The notes under the pieces were generated by a model. The model ran no database searches and was not told where the DNA came from. It worked only from the letters and a program-made list of their open reading frames with translations. From the NCBI GenBank assembly GCA_023435025.1, contig JAEYSE010000087.1, forward strand, positions 1 to 29,528: a DNA stretch of 29,528 nucleotides. The letters run 5' to 3'. The position numbers and the translations under genes are program-made. Below are positions 7,568 to 14,410 of the stretch, one piece after another; the stretch's first letter is position 1, and each line of letters begins with the position of its first letter. Origin of the DNA: Bacillota bacterium. GTDB lineage: Bacteria; Bacillota; Clostridia; Christensenellales; CAG-138.

Positions 7568-7596
7568 AGGATAGGGGATATCAATCTATTTGTAAA
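7568..7596 (-). promoter_or_regulatory. Predicted permease promoter
   Basis: On the - strand TTTACA (7596-7591) and TATCCT (7573-7568) are separated by 17 bases: five and four of six consensus matches. Transcription would start near 7561, giving a leader of about 17 bases. A 15-base palindrome abuts the -35 box upstream, which fits LysR activation. Confidence 0.5.
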
Positions 7597-7611
7597 ATTG
7601 AAAGTTTCAAT
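7597..7611. promoter_or_regulatory. Candidate LysR operator
   Basis: ATTGAAA-G-TTTCAAT is a perfect 15-base palindrome containing the T-N11-A form (T7598, A7610) of LysR-type binding sites. It touches the -35 box of the divergent permease promoter. A second element follows at 7612-7638: ATTGAT repeated at 7612 and 7628, with TTATCA/TGATAA inverted at 7617-7622 and 7633-7638. It may be the activation half-site or an autoregulatory site over the LysR promoter. Confidence 0.5.
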
Positions 7612-7665
7612 ATTGATTATCAAAATAATTGATGATAAGCTACAAAAGATGAGAGGGGGCCGACT

Positions 7666-8541
7666 ATGGAATTGCGAAACCTCAAGGCGTTTAAGAAAGT
7701 GGCGGAGCTGAACAGCTTTACAAAAGCGGCGCAGGAGCTTGGCTACGCGCAGTCCACGCTGACAACCCAGATACAGCAAATCGAGGCCTTCTATGGGAAG
7801 CCCGTGTTTGAACGTCTGGGAAAGGGCATCCGCCTGACGTCATTCGGGCAGCGGCTTTTGGAGCGCACGGACGCGCTGCTTGCACAATATGAGCAATTGC
7901 AGTCTTTGGACGATACGGAAACGGAGCCGCAGGGCAGCATCCGCATCGGTGCGCCGGAATCGCTGATGATGTACCGGCTGTTCCCCATCATCAAGGAATA
8001 CAAGACACGTTACCCGCAGGTGCAGGTCTCCATTATCAACGATCATTGCGACTATCTGCGCGTGCGGCTCTCTGCCGGGGATTTGGACCTGAGCTTCCTT
8101 TTGCAACCGGATTATGCATACAGCAACCTGCAGACCATATTGCTTAAGGAAGAAGCGCTTTGCCTTGTCGCCCCCGCCTCCTATGAAGGAGAGGATTTTC
8201 TTCCCGGTGAGACCTATATGGCGCTGTATACGGAAAAGGAATGTACCTACCGGCAGGCGTTTGACGCATACCTCAAAAGCAAAAAATATTATCCCTACAA
8301 CGTACTGGAGACACAGAGCGTGGAAGCAATTAAAAAATTTATACGCAACGGCCTCGGCGTCTCCTACCTCCCCCGGTACGCCGTGGAGGAGGAAGCGGCT
8401 TTAGGGTTATTGCGTATCAAGCCATATGCGACGGACCTGAAGCTTTTTACACAGCTTGTCTACCACAAGAACAAATGGCTTAACCCGGCTTTAGCACGCT
8501 TTGTTGCGCTGTGCAAGGAGCGGAGTCTGGAATGGGAATGA
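7666..8541 (+). CDS. LysR-type transcriptional regulator
   Basis: The 291 aa protein has the standard LysR layout. A winged helix-turn-helix occupies residues 1-60 (MELRNLKAFKKVAELNSFTK, then AAQELGYAQSTLTTQIQQIE), followed by a linker helix. An effector-binding domain starts near residue 92 (GSIRIGAPESLMMYRLFPII) and contains IRNGLGVSYLPRYAVEEE in its second subdomain. Length and order are normal. GAGAGGGGG precedes the ATG at 7666. It is divergent from the APC permease and probably controls it in response to an amino acid or related effector; this is inferred from context, as the ligand cannot be predicted. A terminator-like hairpin lies 47 bases past the stop. Confidence 0.92.
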   Translation: MELRNLKAFKKVAELNSFTKAAQELGYAQSTLTTQIQQIEAFYGKPVFERLGKGIRLTSFGQRLLERTDALLAQYEQLQSLDDTETEPQGSIRIGAPESLMMYRLFPIIKEYKTRYPQVQVSIINDHCDYLRVRLSAGDLDLSFLLQPDYAYSNLQTILLKEEALCLVAPASYEGEDFLPGETYMALYTEKECTYRQAFDAYLKSKKYYPYNVLETQSVEAIKKFIRNGLGVSYLPRYAVEEEAALGLLRIKPYATDLKLFTQLVYHKNKWLNPALARFVALCKERSLEWE

Positions 8542-8587
8542 ACATGATTTGCTTTCCTCAGGCCTTTGAGGTTGTGCGGATGAAAGC

Positions 8588-8613
8588 CCGCCCCATAAAA
8601 TGGCGGTATTTTT
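8588..8613 (+). terminator. Terminator after the LysR gene
   Basis: CCGCC (8588-8592) pairs with GGCGG (8602-8606) around an A/T-rich loop, followed by TATTTTTG. The short stem and T run fit a modest rho-independent terminator. Confidence 0.55.
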
Positions 8614-8840
8614 GTAATCCAGCGGGCCAAAGGGCGTCCCATGAGACGGAAAAATGCTTGTTGGGTTGCAGGTAAGCATCCTGTCCCAGGAGCGGTTTAG
8701 TCCTCCATCCAGATGGTATGCCGTTTTAAACTGATGACTGCGTTCATGGCAGCGTCTTGCAGAACAACTCCCCCGTTTTCTACTATAAGTACCATACCAT
8801 CAACTACGGTAAAAAAAGCACGCGATACACAGTAGTATGC
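8614..8840. other. Gene-free stretch between LysR and gdhA
   Basis: Nothing convincing is coded here. A 32-codon - strand frame at 8697-8795 lacks a ribosome binding site and any recognisable motif. A small CCATC/GATGG stem lies near 8706-8717. The rest is the 3' flank of two convergent units. Confidence 0.4.
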
Positions 8841-8869
8841 AAAAGCAGGCGCTAATGCCGCCTGCTTTT
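8841..8869. terminator. Bidirectional terminator of gdhA
   Basis: AAAAGCAGGCG (8841-8851) pairs perfectly with CGCCTGCTTTT (8859-8869) around a 7-base loop. Read on the - strand it sits 28 bases after the gdhA stop and ends in TTTT. On the + strand it can also stop transcription coming from the LysR side. Confidence 0.8.
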
Positions 8870-8896
8870 ATGTCATTTCAGATTATGATCTAGTAC

Positions 8897-10246
8897 TTAT
8901 ACCATGCCTTGCGCGATCATGGCTTCCGCCACTTTTTTGAAGCCCGCGATATTCGCTCCCGCCACAAGGTTGTAACCCAGGCCATACTCGGCGGCCGCCT
9001 GCATGGAGCTGTCGTGTATACTCTTCATGATGGACTTAAGTTTATTGTCCACCTCTTCCTCGCTCCACCTCATGCGCATGGAGTTCTGGCTCATTTCAAG
9101 GGCCGAGGTGGCCACGCCGCCCGCGTTTACCGCCTTGCTGGGCGCCACAATCACGCCGGGCTGCTTCAAAAGATAATTGAGCGCCTCGTTGGTGGTGGGC
9201 ATGTTGGAAACCTCAATATAATACTTTACGCCGTTTTTGACGATCTGTTCGGCGTCAGCAAGATGTATCTCATTCTGCGTGGCGCAAGGCATGACGACAT
9301 CCACCGGCACGCTCCAGGGCTTTTCGCCTTTGTGGAACGGAACGCCAAATTTAATCGCATAATCCTCCACCTTGTCCCTGCCGGAATTGCGCATGGCCAC
9401 AAGGTAGGCAATCTTCTCCTGCGTGCTGACGCCATCCGGGTCGTACACATACCCGTCCGGCCCCGAAATGGTGACGACCTTGCCGCCCAATTCCGCAACC
9501 TTACGCGCAACGCCCCATGTGACGTTTCCAAAGCCGGAAAGCGCGAACGTCTTCCCCTTTATACTATCGTTTTCATGGCGGAATACTTCCAAGGCATAAT
9601 ACACCGCCCCAAAGCCGGTAGCTTCCGGCCGGATGAGGCTTCCGCCAAACGCCAACCCCTTGCCTGTCAATACGCCCGGCTGATAGCAGCCGCATATCCG
9701 CTTGTACTGGCCGAACAGGTAGCCGATCTCCCGCGCGCCCACGCCGATATCCCCTGCTGGCACGTCTATATCCGGCCCAATATGGCGGTATAATTCCGTC
9801 ATGAACGCCTGGCAGAAACGCATGATCTCACAGTCGGACTTGCCGCGCGGGTCAAAGTCCGATCCACCCTTGCCTCCGCCGATGGGCAGCGTGGTAAGGC
9901 TGTTTTTGAATGTCTGCTCAAAGCCCAGGAATTTCATGATGGATAAGTTTACGCTGGGATGAAACCGCAAGCCCCCTTTATAAGGCCCGATCGCGCTGTT
10001 GAACTGTACCCGGTACCCCCGGTTGACGCAGGCTTGACCGCTATCGTCCATCCATACCACGCGGAATTCAATCGTGCGTTCCGGTTCCACCATCCGCTCC
10101 AGCAGCGCCATATTCTGATACTCGGGATGCTTTTCGATGACCACCTGGAGAGAGTTCAGTACTTCCTCAACCGTTTGCAGGAATTCAGGTTCGTTTGCAT
10201 CGCGGTGTCTGACCCGTTCGATAACTTCCTGAATATAGGTGTTCAT
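8897..10246 (-). CDS. gdhA: Glutamate dehydrogenase, probably NADP-dependent
   Basis: This 449 aa cytoplasmic enzyme interconverts 2-oxoglutarate plus ammonia and glutamate. The hexameric family I hallmarks are present: K90 in GPYKGGLRFHPSVN, K114, the catalytic lysine K126 in PIGGGKGGSDFDPRGKS, and D166 in DVPAGDIGVG. The coenzyme domain starts at FALSGFGNVTWGVARK. Length and residues align by eye with the clostridial enzymes (catalytic lysine at 125 there). I favour NADP, the ammonia-assimilating form, because of the overall similarity to GdhA, but coenzyme choice is not certain. Transcription appears monocistronic, with its own promoter at 10321-10350 and a strong terminator. CGGAGG lies upstream of the ATG. 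Confidence 0.95.
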   Translation of the reverse strand: MNTYIQEVIERVRHRDANEPEFLQTVEEVLNSLQVVIEKHPEYQNMALLERMVEPERTIEFRVVWMDDSGQACVNRGYRVQFNSAIGPYKGGLRFHPSVNLSIMKFLGFEQTFKNSLTTLPIGGGKGGSDFDPRGKSDCEIMRFCQAFMTELYRHIGPDIDVPAGDIGVGAREIGYLFGQYKRICGCYQPGVLTGKGLAFGGSLIRPEATGFGAVYYALEVFRHENDSIKGKTFALSGFGNVTWGVARKVAELGGKVVTISGPDGYVYDPDGVSTQEKIAYLVAMRNSGRDKVEDYAIKFGVPFHKGEKPWSVPVDVVMPCATQNEIHLADAEQIVKNGVKYYIEVSNMPTTNEALNYLLKQPGVIVAPSKAVNAGGVATSALEMSQNSMRMRWSEEEVDNKLKSIMKSIHDSSMQAAAEYGLGYNLVAGANIAGFKKVAEAMIAQGMV

Positions 10247-10320
10247 ATACCAATCCTCCGTTAGAATGTCGCCGCCCTTTCGCCATTGAACATGGAACGG
10301 CGCATATGATGTGCACCTAT

Positions 10321-10350
10321 ATCATAAGCTGCGTTACAAGCATATGTCAA
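10321..10350 (-). promoter_or_regulatory. Predicted gdhA promoter
   Basis: On the - strand a consensus TTGACA (10350-10345) and TATGAT (10326-10321, five of six) are separated by 18 bases. Transcription would start near 10313, giving a leader of about 67 bases without obvious stable structure. Confidence 0.6.
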
Positions 10351-10374
10351 TCGATGCGCCTTCAAAAGAGGTAC

Positions 10375-10403
10375 TTTCCTGCAATTCTATATTATTTCCT
10401 GCA
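10375..10403 (-). repeat. Two 20-bp-phased direct repeats upstream of gdhA
   Basis: TGCAGGAAA (- strand) occurs at 10403-10395 and again at 10383-10375, exactly 20 bases apart, or about two helical turns. The nearer copy ends 25 bases upstream of the gdhA -35 box. Similar cores (TGCAGGA, AGCAGGAAA) recur at 10496-10490 and 10514-10506. The spacing suggests a regulator site. Confidence 0.4.
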
Positions 10404-10527
10404 TAGGCATACTAGCTTCGATGAATGACATTTTCTGGCGCGTGGCGTACGGATGCGCAGATGGATGCATTACATTGGGGTTAAATTGCTCCTGCAAATG
10501 CATGATTTCCTGCTAAATGCTGCGCCT

Positions 10528-10953
10528 CTAATGAGCCTGAACAGCATATCCATTGATCACTGCGTTCCCCAGGCGGTTCAATTCCTCACAAGGCCCGTAT
10601 TTTGTACGGTACCCTTGCCCGTTGATAATCAGAAACGGATTGTAAGCCACAATCGTCATCTGTCCGCCCGAGCGCAATATCAGGGTAAACTCCATAGCCT
10701 GCCCGGCATAGTCCCGCCATTCCTCACTCTTTTGATAGATCACGACGTTTTGGATGGCATTCATAATCTCTGCGATACCAGCGGTGTCCGTAATCTTTCT
10801 GGTGACGTCCGGCGGGCGCGCCGTAATATTGATTGCCGCAATCTCATCCGCATTGATGCTCCTAAACGGCCTGTGTCCGCCTCCAATGAGCAGCGCAACC
10901 ACAATGAGCGCCGCAGCCGCAACGCCGAATAGCCATAGTCGCTTTTTATCCAT
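10528..10953 (-). CDS. Hypothetical membrane-anchored protein (141 aa)
   Basis: Function not recognised. Residues 1-24 (MDKKRLWLFGVAAAALIVVA, then LLIG) form a positively charged start and one transmembrane segment without a lipobox, so the protein is probably anchored with its C-terminal 115 residues outside. That domain (INADEIAAINITARPPDVTR, then alternating beta segments around FTLILRSGGQMTIVAYNPFL) looks like a small beta-rich fold found in uncharacterised Clostridia proteins. AAAAAGGAGGG precedes the ATG. It lies between gdhA and uraA on the same strand but behind two terminator hairpins, so it is likely transcribed separately. No promoter was clearly seen. Confidence 0.7.
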   Translation of the reverse strand: MDKKRLWLFGVAAAALIVVALLIGGGHRPFRSINADEIAAINITARPPDVTRKITDTAGIAEIMNAIQNVVIYQKSEEWRDYAGQAMEFTLILRSGGQMTIVAYNPFLIINGQGYRTKYGPCEELNRLGNAVINGYAVQAH

Positions 10954-11023
10954 GCGCCTGCCCTCCTTTTTCCATTAAGACGATTTCCAAATCGCTTTCG
11001 TTCCATCTTTATCGCAAAAGAAA

Positions 11024-11046
11024 GAGCCTTCCGGTACGGAAGGCTC
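11024..11046 (-). terminator. Second terminator hairpin downstream of uraA
   Basis: GAGCCTTCCG pairs perfectly with CGGAAGGCTC (10 bp, 3-base loop). On the - strand it is followed by TTTCTTTTGC. It backs up the first terminator and lies upstream of the 141 aa gene. Confidence 0.7.
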
Positions 11047-11082
11047 ATCATATCGACAAAGAGTTTTACTGAATTCCCCTGC

Positions 11083-11127
11083 AAAGAAAAAGGGCGGCCT
11101 GGGCCTTCACTTCGGAAGACTCAGGCC
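11083..11127 (-). terminator. Primary uraA terminator
   Basis: GGCCTGGGCCTTC at 11096-11108 pairs with GAAGACTCAGGCC at 11115-11127, with one mismatch and one G-U pair. On the - strand it is followed by TTTTTCTTT, a good rho-independent terminator 13 bases past the uraA stop. Confidence 0.75.
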
Positions 11128-11140
11128 ATTCCCGTTCAAA

Positions 11141-12466
11141 TTATTCGTCTTTGCCCTTGCCGATCTGCAGAATACCATTGAGTGCTATGCCGAACAGGGA
11201 GGCAGTGGCGATGGCGGGGACCTGTACGCCGAAAATCGGGATCATGCCACCCGGGAAGCCATAGTGCCCGCCCAGACCGATCACCAGTATGGTGGCGATT
11301 ACGGCGAGGTTGCGCGCGGAGAACATATCCACCTTGCGGTTGATCATGATTGCCACGCCCTGTGCGCCGATTACGCCGAACAGGTAGATGCATGCGCCGT
11401 TGATGACCGCAGTGGGAATGGTGTTGATGGCGTTGGAGATTGGCGCAATGAATGAGATCGCCATGGCGAGCACTGCGGCCGCGCCTAATACCCAGACGGA
11501 GAAATTCTTGGTGATGGCCATTGTGGAGAGGTTTTCGCCATAGTTCGTGCCGGCGGGGCCTCCAAAGAGCGAGGATACGATATCTCCCACGCCGTCGCCG
11601 ATGAGGTTCAAGCCAAGCTTGCCCGCGATATCGCGCTTGGGCCTTCCCATTTTCTCAGCCAGGTCGTTTACGTAGATGTCCAGCTGGAACAGGTGCGCCG
11701 TGGATTCGGGTATGGTAGCGATCGCTATGGGCATGATGGCGATCAATGAGGCAATATTCGGGGTGGGTAGCGTAAAGTGCGGAACCTGTATGACGGTACC
11801 CGTGAACACTTTTGAGAAATCCACAAGTCCCATCGGGATTGCCACGACATAGCCTACGAGTATGCCAAAGAGTATGGAGAGCTGGCCGCCTACACCCTTT
11901 AAGTAAACCGAGAACAGTATCGTCGCAAGCAGCGTGACAAGCGCGGCCGCCCAAGCGATGCCTGAGGTAGCGCCGGTGGTTGCGTCAAACCCGGCTGCGT
12001 TGGTGATGGCGGTGCTCGCGAGCGAGATACCGATGACCATCGCGATTGGGCCCGTCACCGTGGGGGGTAGTACCTTTTCTATTTTTTCTATGCCGAAGCG
12101 GTTTACGACAATACCAGCCAATATAGATACGAGACCTGAGCAGATGATACCGAACTGTGCCTGGGAGATGAGTGCGTCGCTTGCGGTTACGCCGAACTTT
12201 GCGCCTGTGATGCCGACGATCGCCGCGATATAGGAGAAGCTGGAGCCGTAATAGAGAGGGATTTTACCTTTGGTGATAAGCAGGAAGCAGATTGTCGCGA
12301 AGCCGCTTGCGAATATGGTGGTGGAAACATGGAAGCCGGTCAGCAGGGCGACAAGCACGGTCGCCGGGAACATGACGAGAATTTGCTGGAGGGCAAAGAA
12401 AATGAGTTTTCCTGTGCTTGGCTTGTCCTCCGGCAGATAACCGAAGACAGTCTTTGGTTTTTCCAT
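11141..12466 (-). CDS. uraA: Uracil permease, NCS2 / UraA family
   Basis: This 441 aa membrane protein imports uracil with protons across the cytoplasmic membrane for pyrimidine salvage. It has about 14 hydrophobic segments and the family signatures: FALQQILVMFPATVLVALLT near residue 25, YYGSSFSYIAAI near 73, the substrate-binding glutamate in IATIPESTAHLFQ near residue 250, and GGPAGTNYGENLSTMAITKN near 300. Sequence and length favour uracil over xanthine or uric acid carriers. AAAGGAG precedes the ATG at 12464-12466. The gene is a single unit with a promoter at 12580-12609, a structured leader of about 105 bases, and two terminators. I see no PyrR-binding consensus and no purine riboswitch core in the leader. 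Confidence 0.93.
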   Translation of the reverse strand: MEKPKTVFGYLPEDKPSTGKLIFFALQQILVMFPATVLVALLTGFHVSTTIFASGFATICFLLITKGKIPLYYGSSFSYIAAIVGITGAKFGVTASDALISQAQFGIICSGLVSILAGIVVNRFGIEKIEKVLPPTVTGPIAMVIGISLASTAITNAAGFDATTGATSGIAWAAALVTLLATILFSVYLKGVGGQLSILFGILVGYVVAIPMGLVDFSKVFTGTVIQVPHFTLPTPNIASLIAIMPIAIATIPESTAHLFQLDIYVNDLAEKMGRPKRDIAGKLGLNLIGDGVGDIVSSLFGGPAGTNYGENLSTMAITKNFSVWVLGAAAVLAMAISFIAPISNAINTIPTAVINGACIYLFGVIGAQGVAIMINRKVDMFSARNLAVIATILVIGLGGHYGFPGGMIPIFGVQVPAIATASLFGIALNGILQIGKGKDE

Positions 12467-12473
12467 TTGTATT

Positions 12474-12575
12474 CTCCTTTCAAAATTTCATGTGTTTCAG
12501 CGTTCATCACGCAATGCAACCTTATTCAAACATGAAACCTTTCGGGTACCGAGAGGAGGAGCTCCCCTGACCTCG
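12474..12575 (-). promoter_or_regulatory. Structured uraA leader with anti-Shine-Dalgarno sequence
   Basis: The leader begins with a hairpin closed by CGAG/CTCG (12575-12572 with 12553-12550). Its 3' arm contains CUCCUCCU, complementary to the uraA ribosome binding site AGGAG (12478-12474). Further on, TTTCATGT (12537-12530) pairs perfectly with ACATGAAA (12493-12486), enclosing a GCGT/ACGC hairpin. Alternative pairing of the anti-SD with the upstream arm or with the ribosome binding site could switch translation. This is inference from complementarity; no known class was recognised. Confidence 0.4.
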
Positions 12576-12579
12576 CGTA

Positions 12580-12609
12580 AGTATACCAAAAGCATGTATG
12601 GGTTTTCAA
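12580..12609 (-). promoter_or_regulatory. Predicted uraA promoter
   Basis: On the - strand TTGAAA (12609-12604, five of six) and TATACT (12585-12580) are separated by 18 bases. Transcription would start near 12573, right at the first leader hairpin. Confidence 0.5.
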
Positions 12610-12744
12610 TCCCAAATTCATAAAAATAGAAAATATTTTTCACTGATTCTTTTTAATGTTCAGTCTGTAAGAAACACAATTTGGGTAACGCCTGCGAATG
12701 TCCTTATATTTCGGATTTTCGCGGCGCACCATATGCGCAGTTCA
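12610..12744. other. Non-coding spacer between the alpha operon terminator and the uraA promoter
   Basis: A/T-rich sequence with no supported gene or further hairpin. In many relatives this position after rplQ carries the ECF transporter ATPase genes and truA; they are absent here. Confidence 0.45.
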
Positions 12745-12781
12745 TGCATAAAGAAAGCCGCCTTCTGTTTGAAAAGGCGGC
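12745..12781 (-). terminator. Terminator of the ribosomal protein superoperon
   Basis: GCCGCCTT (12757-12764) pairs perfectly with AAGGCGGC (12774-12781). On the - strand the stem is followed by TTTCTTTATG. It begins 16 bases past the rplQ stop and closes the transcript. Confidence 0.8.
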
Positions 12782-12796
12782 AAGTTTTTTGACCGA

Positions 12797-13303
12797 TTAT
12801 AAGAGCTCCAGAACGACCATTTCTGCGGCGTCGCCGCGGCGGGGTCCGAGCTTGAGGATGCGGGTATAACCGCCGCGTCCCACTTCACGGCTCCTCTTGT
12901 CGTACTTGGGAGCGAGTTCACGGAACAGCTTCTCCACAACGGGATGCGCTTTGTCCGCGGTGCGCTCTTTGTACTCGGACTTGCTTTCCTTCTTGGACTT
13001 GAACTCCGGCACGTCATAGAGATAGGCCATGATTTGCCTTCTTGCGTGCAGCTTGCTCGCTTTGTCGTTGTTAACGTCCCGCTCGATGATCTGCTGCTTG
13101 TCGTTGCGGGATTCCTTTTTCACGACTTCGCTGTTCTGATATTCGTTGACGGCAAGCGTGATCAGCTTCTCGGCGATGGGGCGCACTTCTTTTGCACGGG
13201 TCTCAGTGGTAATGATTTTGCCATTCCAGATGAGCGCCGTGGTGAGGTTGCGCAGCATAGCGACGCGCTGATCCGTAGCCATATTCAGCTTGCGGTTAGG
13301 CAT
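12797..13303 (-). CDS. rplQ: 50S ribosomal protein L17
   Basis: The start MPNRKLNMATDQRVAMLRNL and the end GGYTRILKLGPRRGDAAEMV are typical L17, which sits near the peptide exit tunnel of the large subunit. At 168 aa it is about 40-55 residues longer than the Bacillus or E. coli protein. The extra length lies in charged insertions between about residues 55-85 and 100-120 (Lys/Asp/Glu rich). Longer L17 forms occur in several Clostridia. It is the last gene of the operon, 38 bases after rpoA, with GGAGG 8 bases before its ATG. No frameshift is visible, so the insertion seems genuine. Confidence 0.95.
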   Translation of the reverse strand: MPNRKLNMATDQRVAMLRNLTTALIWNGKIITTETRAKEVRPIAEKLITLAVNEYQNSEVVKKESRNDKQQIIERDVNNDKASKLHARRQIMAYLYDVPEFKSKKESKSEYKERTADKAHPVVEKLFRELAPKYDKRSREVGRGGYTRILKLGPRRGDAAEMVVLELL

Positions 13304-13341
13304 AATGCTTTCCTCCTAGTTACTACTTAACGAGATTCGTA

Positions 13342-14283
13342 TTAGTCTTCGCTGTTGCGGAGCGTCAGCCCCAATGCGAGCAGCTTTTGCTGCACTTCTT
13401 CCAGGGATTTGCGCCCAAGGTTCCTTACCTTCATCATTTCCTCTTCGTTGCGCTGCACCAGTTCGTCTACTGTGTTGATGCCCGCACGCTTGAGGCAGTT
13501 GTAGGAACGCACAGAAAGATCCAGCTCCTCGATTGTCATCTCCAGGATCTTCTCTTTCTTGTCCTCTTCCTTCTCAACCATGATGACTTCGCCCGGAATA
13601 TGATCCGTCAAATTGGTAAAGAGCGAGAGGTGCTCGGTCAGGATCTTCGCGGCGTGGCTGACCGCCTCGTCCGGTTCGATGCTGCCGGAGGTCCAAACCT
13701 CCAAAGTGAGCTTGTCGAAATCCGTGGAGGAGCCTACGCGCGTATCCTCTACATAGAAGTTGACCTTTTCAATGGGCGTATAAATGCTGTCCACCGCGAT
13801 TTCGCCAATCGACATACCAACGCGCTTGTTTTTGTCCGCCGATACATAGCCACGGCCATGATCGAGCATAATCTCCATATGGAGATGCGCATTCTTGTCT
13901 AGCGTGGCGATATGCAGCTCGGGATTGATGATCTCCACATCGGAATCCGGCAGGATATCGCCAGCGGTGACTTCGCCCTCGCCGCTAGCGTCGATGACAA
14001 CCTTCTTGGGCTCGTTGCTGTGCAGGCGCACGCAAAGCTCCTTGAGGTTGAGGATGATTTCGGTGACATCTTCCTTCACGCCCTCCACGGTGGAGAACTC
14101 ATGCAGCACACCGTCGATTTTAACGGATGTTACCGCAACGCCAGGCAATGAGGAAAGCAGGACTCTCCTTAAGGAGTTCCCGAGCGTCGTTCCAAAACCG
14201 CGCTCAAGCGGCTCCACGACAAACTTGCCGTAGCCCATCCTTTTTTCAACGCACTCTATTTTGGGTCTTTCGATCTCAATCAT
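13342..14283 (-). CDS. rpoA: DNA-directed RNA polymerase subunit alpha
   Basis: This 313 aa protein forms the dimer that seeds RNA polymerase assembly. The N-terminal assembly domain shows LERGFGTTLGNSLRRVLLSS near residues 28-47 and a basic/acidic beta region after it. A flexible acidic linker (EKEEDKKEKILE, near 237-248) follows. The C-terminal domain, which contacts upstream promoter DNA and activators, contains LDLSVRSYNCLKRAGINTVD and MMKVRNLGRKSLEEVQ. Length is normal. GGAGGG lies upstream of the ATG. It is the second-last gene of the locus, between rpsD (127-base gap) and rplQ, as in most Bacillota. Confidence 0.97.
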   Translation of the reverse strand: MIEIERPKIECVEKRMGYGKFVVEPLERGFGTTLGNSLRRVLLSSLPGVAVTSVKIDGVLHEFSTVEGVKEDVTEIILNLKELCVRLHSNEPKKVVIDASGEGEVTAGDILPDSDVEIINPELHIATLDKNAHLHMEIMLDHGRGYVSADKNKRVGMSIGEIAVDSIYTPIEKVNFYVEDTRVGSSTDFDKLTLEVWTSGSIEPDEAVSHAAKILTEHLSLFTNLTDHIPGEVIMVEKEEDKKEKILEMTIEELDLSVRSYNCLKRAGINTVDELVQRNEEEMMKVRNLGRKSLEEVQQKLLALGLTLRNSED

Positions 14284-14369
14284 GTTTTCCCTCCTATTGG
14301 GCTGCGCTTAAAACGCATATTTAATCGTTGAGCGCCGCCCGTACGTCCTAAGGTCAACAAAGATACGAA

Positions 14370-14385
14370 GGGGCGTTGCCGCCCC
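14370..14385 (-). other. GNRA-capped hairpin between rpsD and rpoA
   Basis: GGGGCG pairs with CGCCCC around TTGC on the + strand, which reads as the GNRA tetraloop GCAA on the transcribed - strand. CTTCGTATC follows, too poor in T for a strong terminator. It could be an attenuator lowering rpoA-rplQ expression or an S4 regulatory element. Confidence 0.4.
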
Positions 14386-14410
14386 GATGACGGATCTAAA
14401 GGTCAGACGC

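Noticed and set aside
8697..8795. 32-codon - strand frame in the gap between LysR and gdhA
   Set aside because: No usable ribosome binding site, no recognisable motif, and a length expected by chance.
9959..10264. + strand frames opposite gdhA (also 8909-9793)
   Set aside because: They are antisense to a full-length glutamate dehydrogenase and have no motif or ribosome binding site of their own.
10375..10514. CRISPR-like short repeats (TCCTGC cores) upstream of gdhA
   Set aside because: Repeats are only 6-9 bases with irregular spacing beyond the first pair and no spacer structure. A regulator site is more plausible.
12541..12575. Possible small SRP RNA because of AGGTCAGG on the - strand
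   Set aside because: The rest of the conserved SRP domain IV loop (GGAAGGAAGCAGCC-like) is missing, and the element lies in the uraA leader.
12467..12575. Known riboswitch or PyrR site before uraA
   Set aside because: No purine riboswitch core, guanidine or preQ1 pattern, and no PyrR binding-loop consensus could be found by reading.
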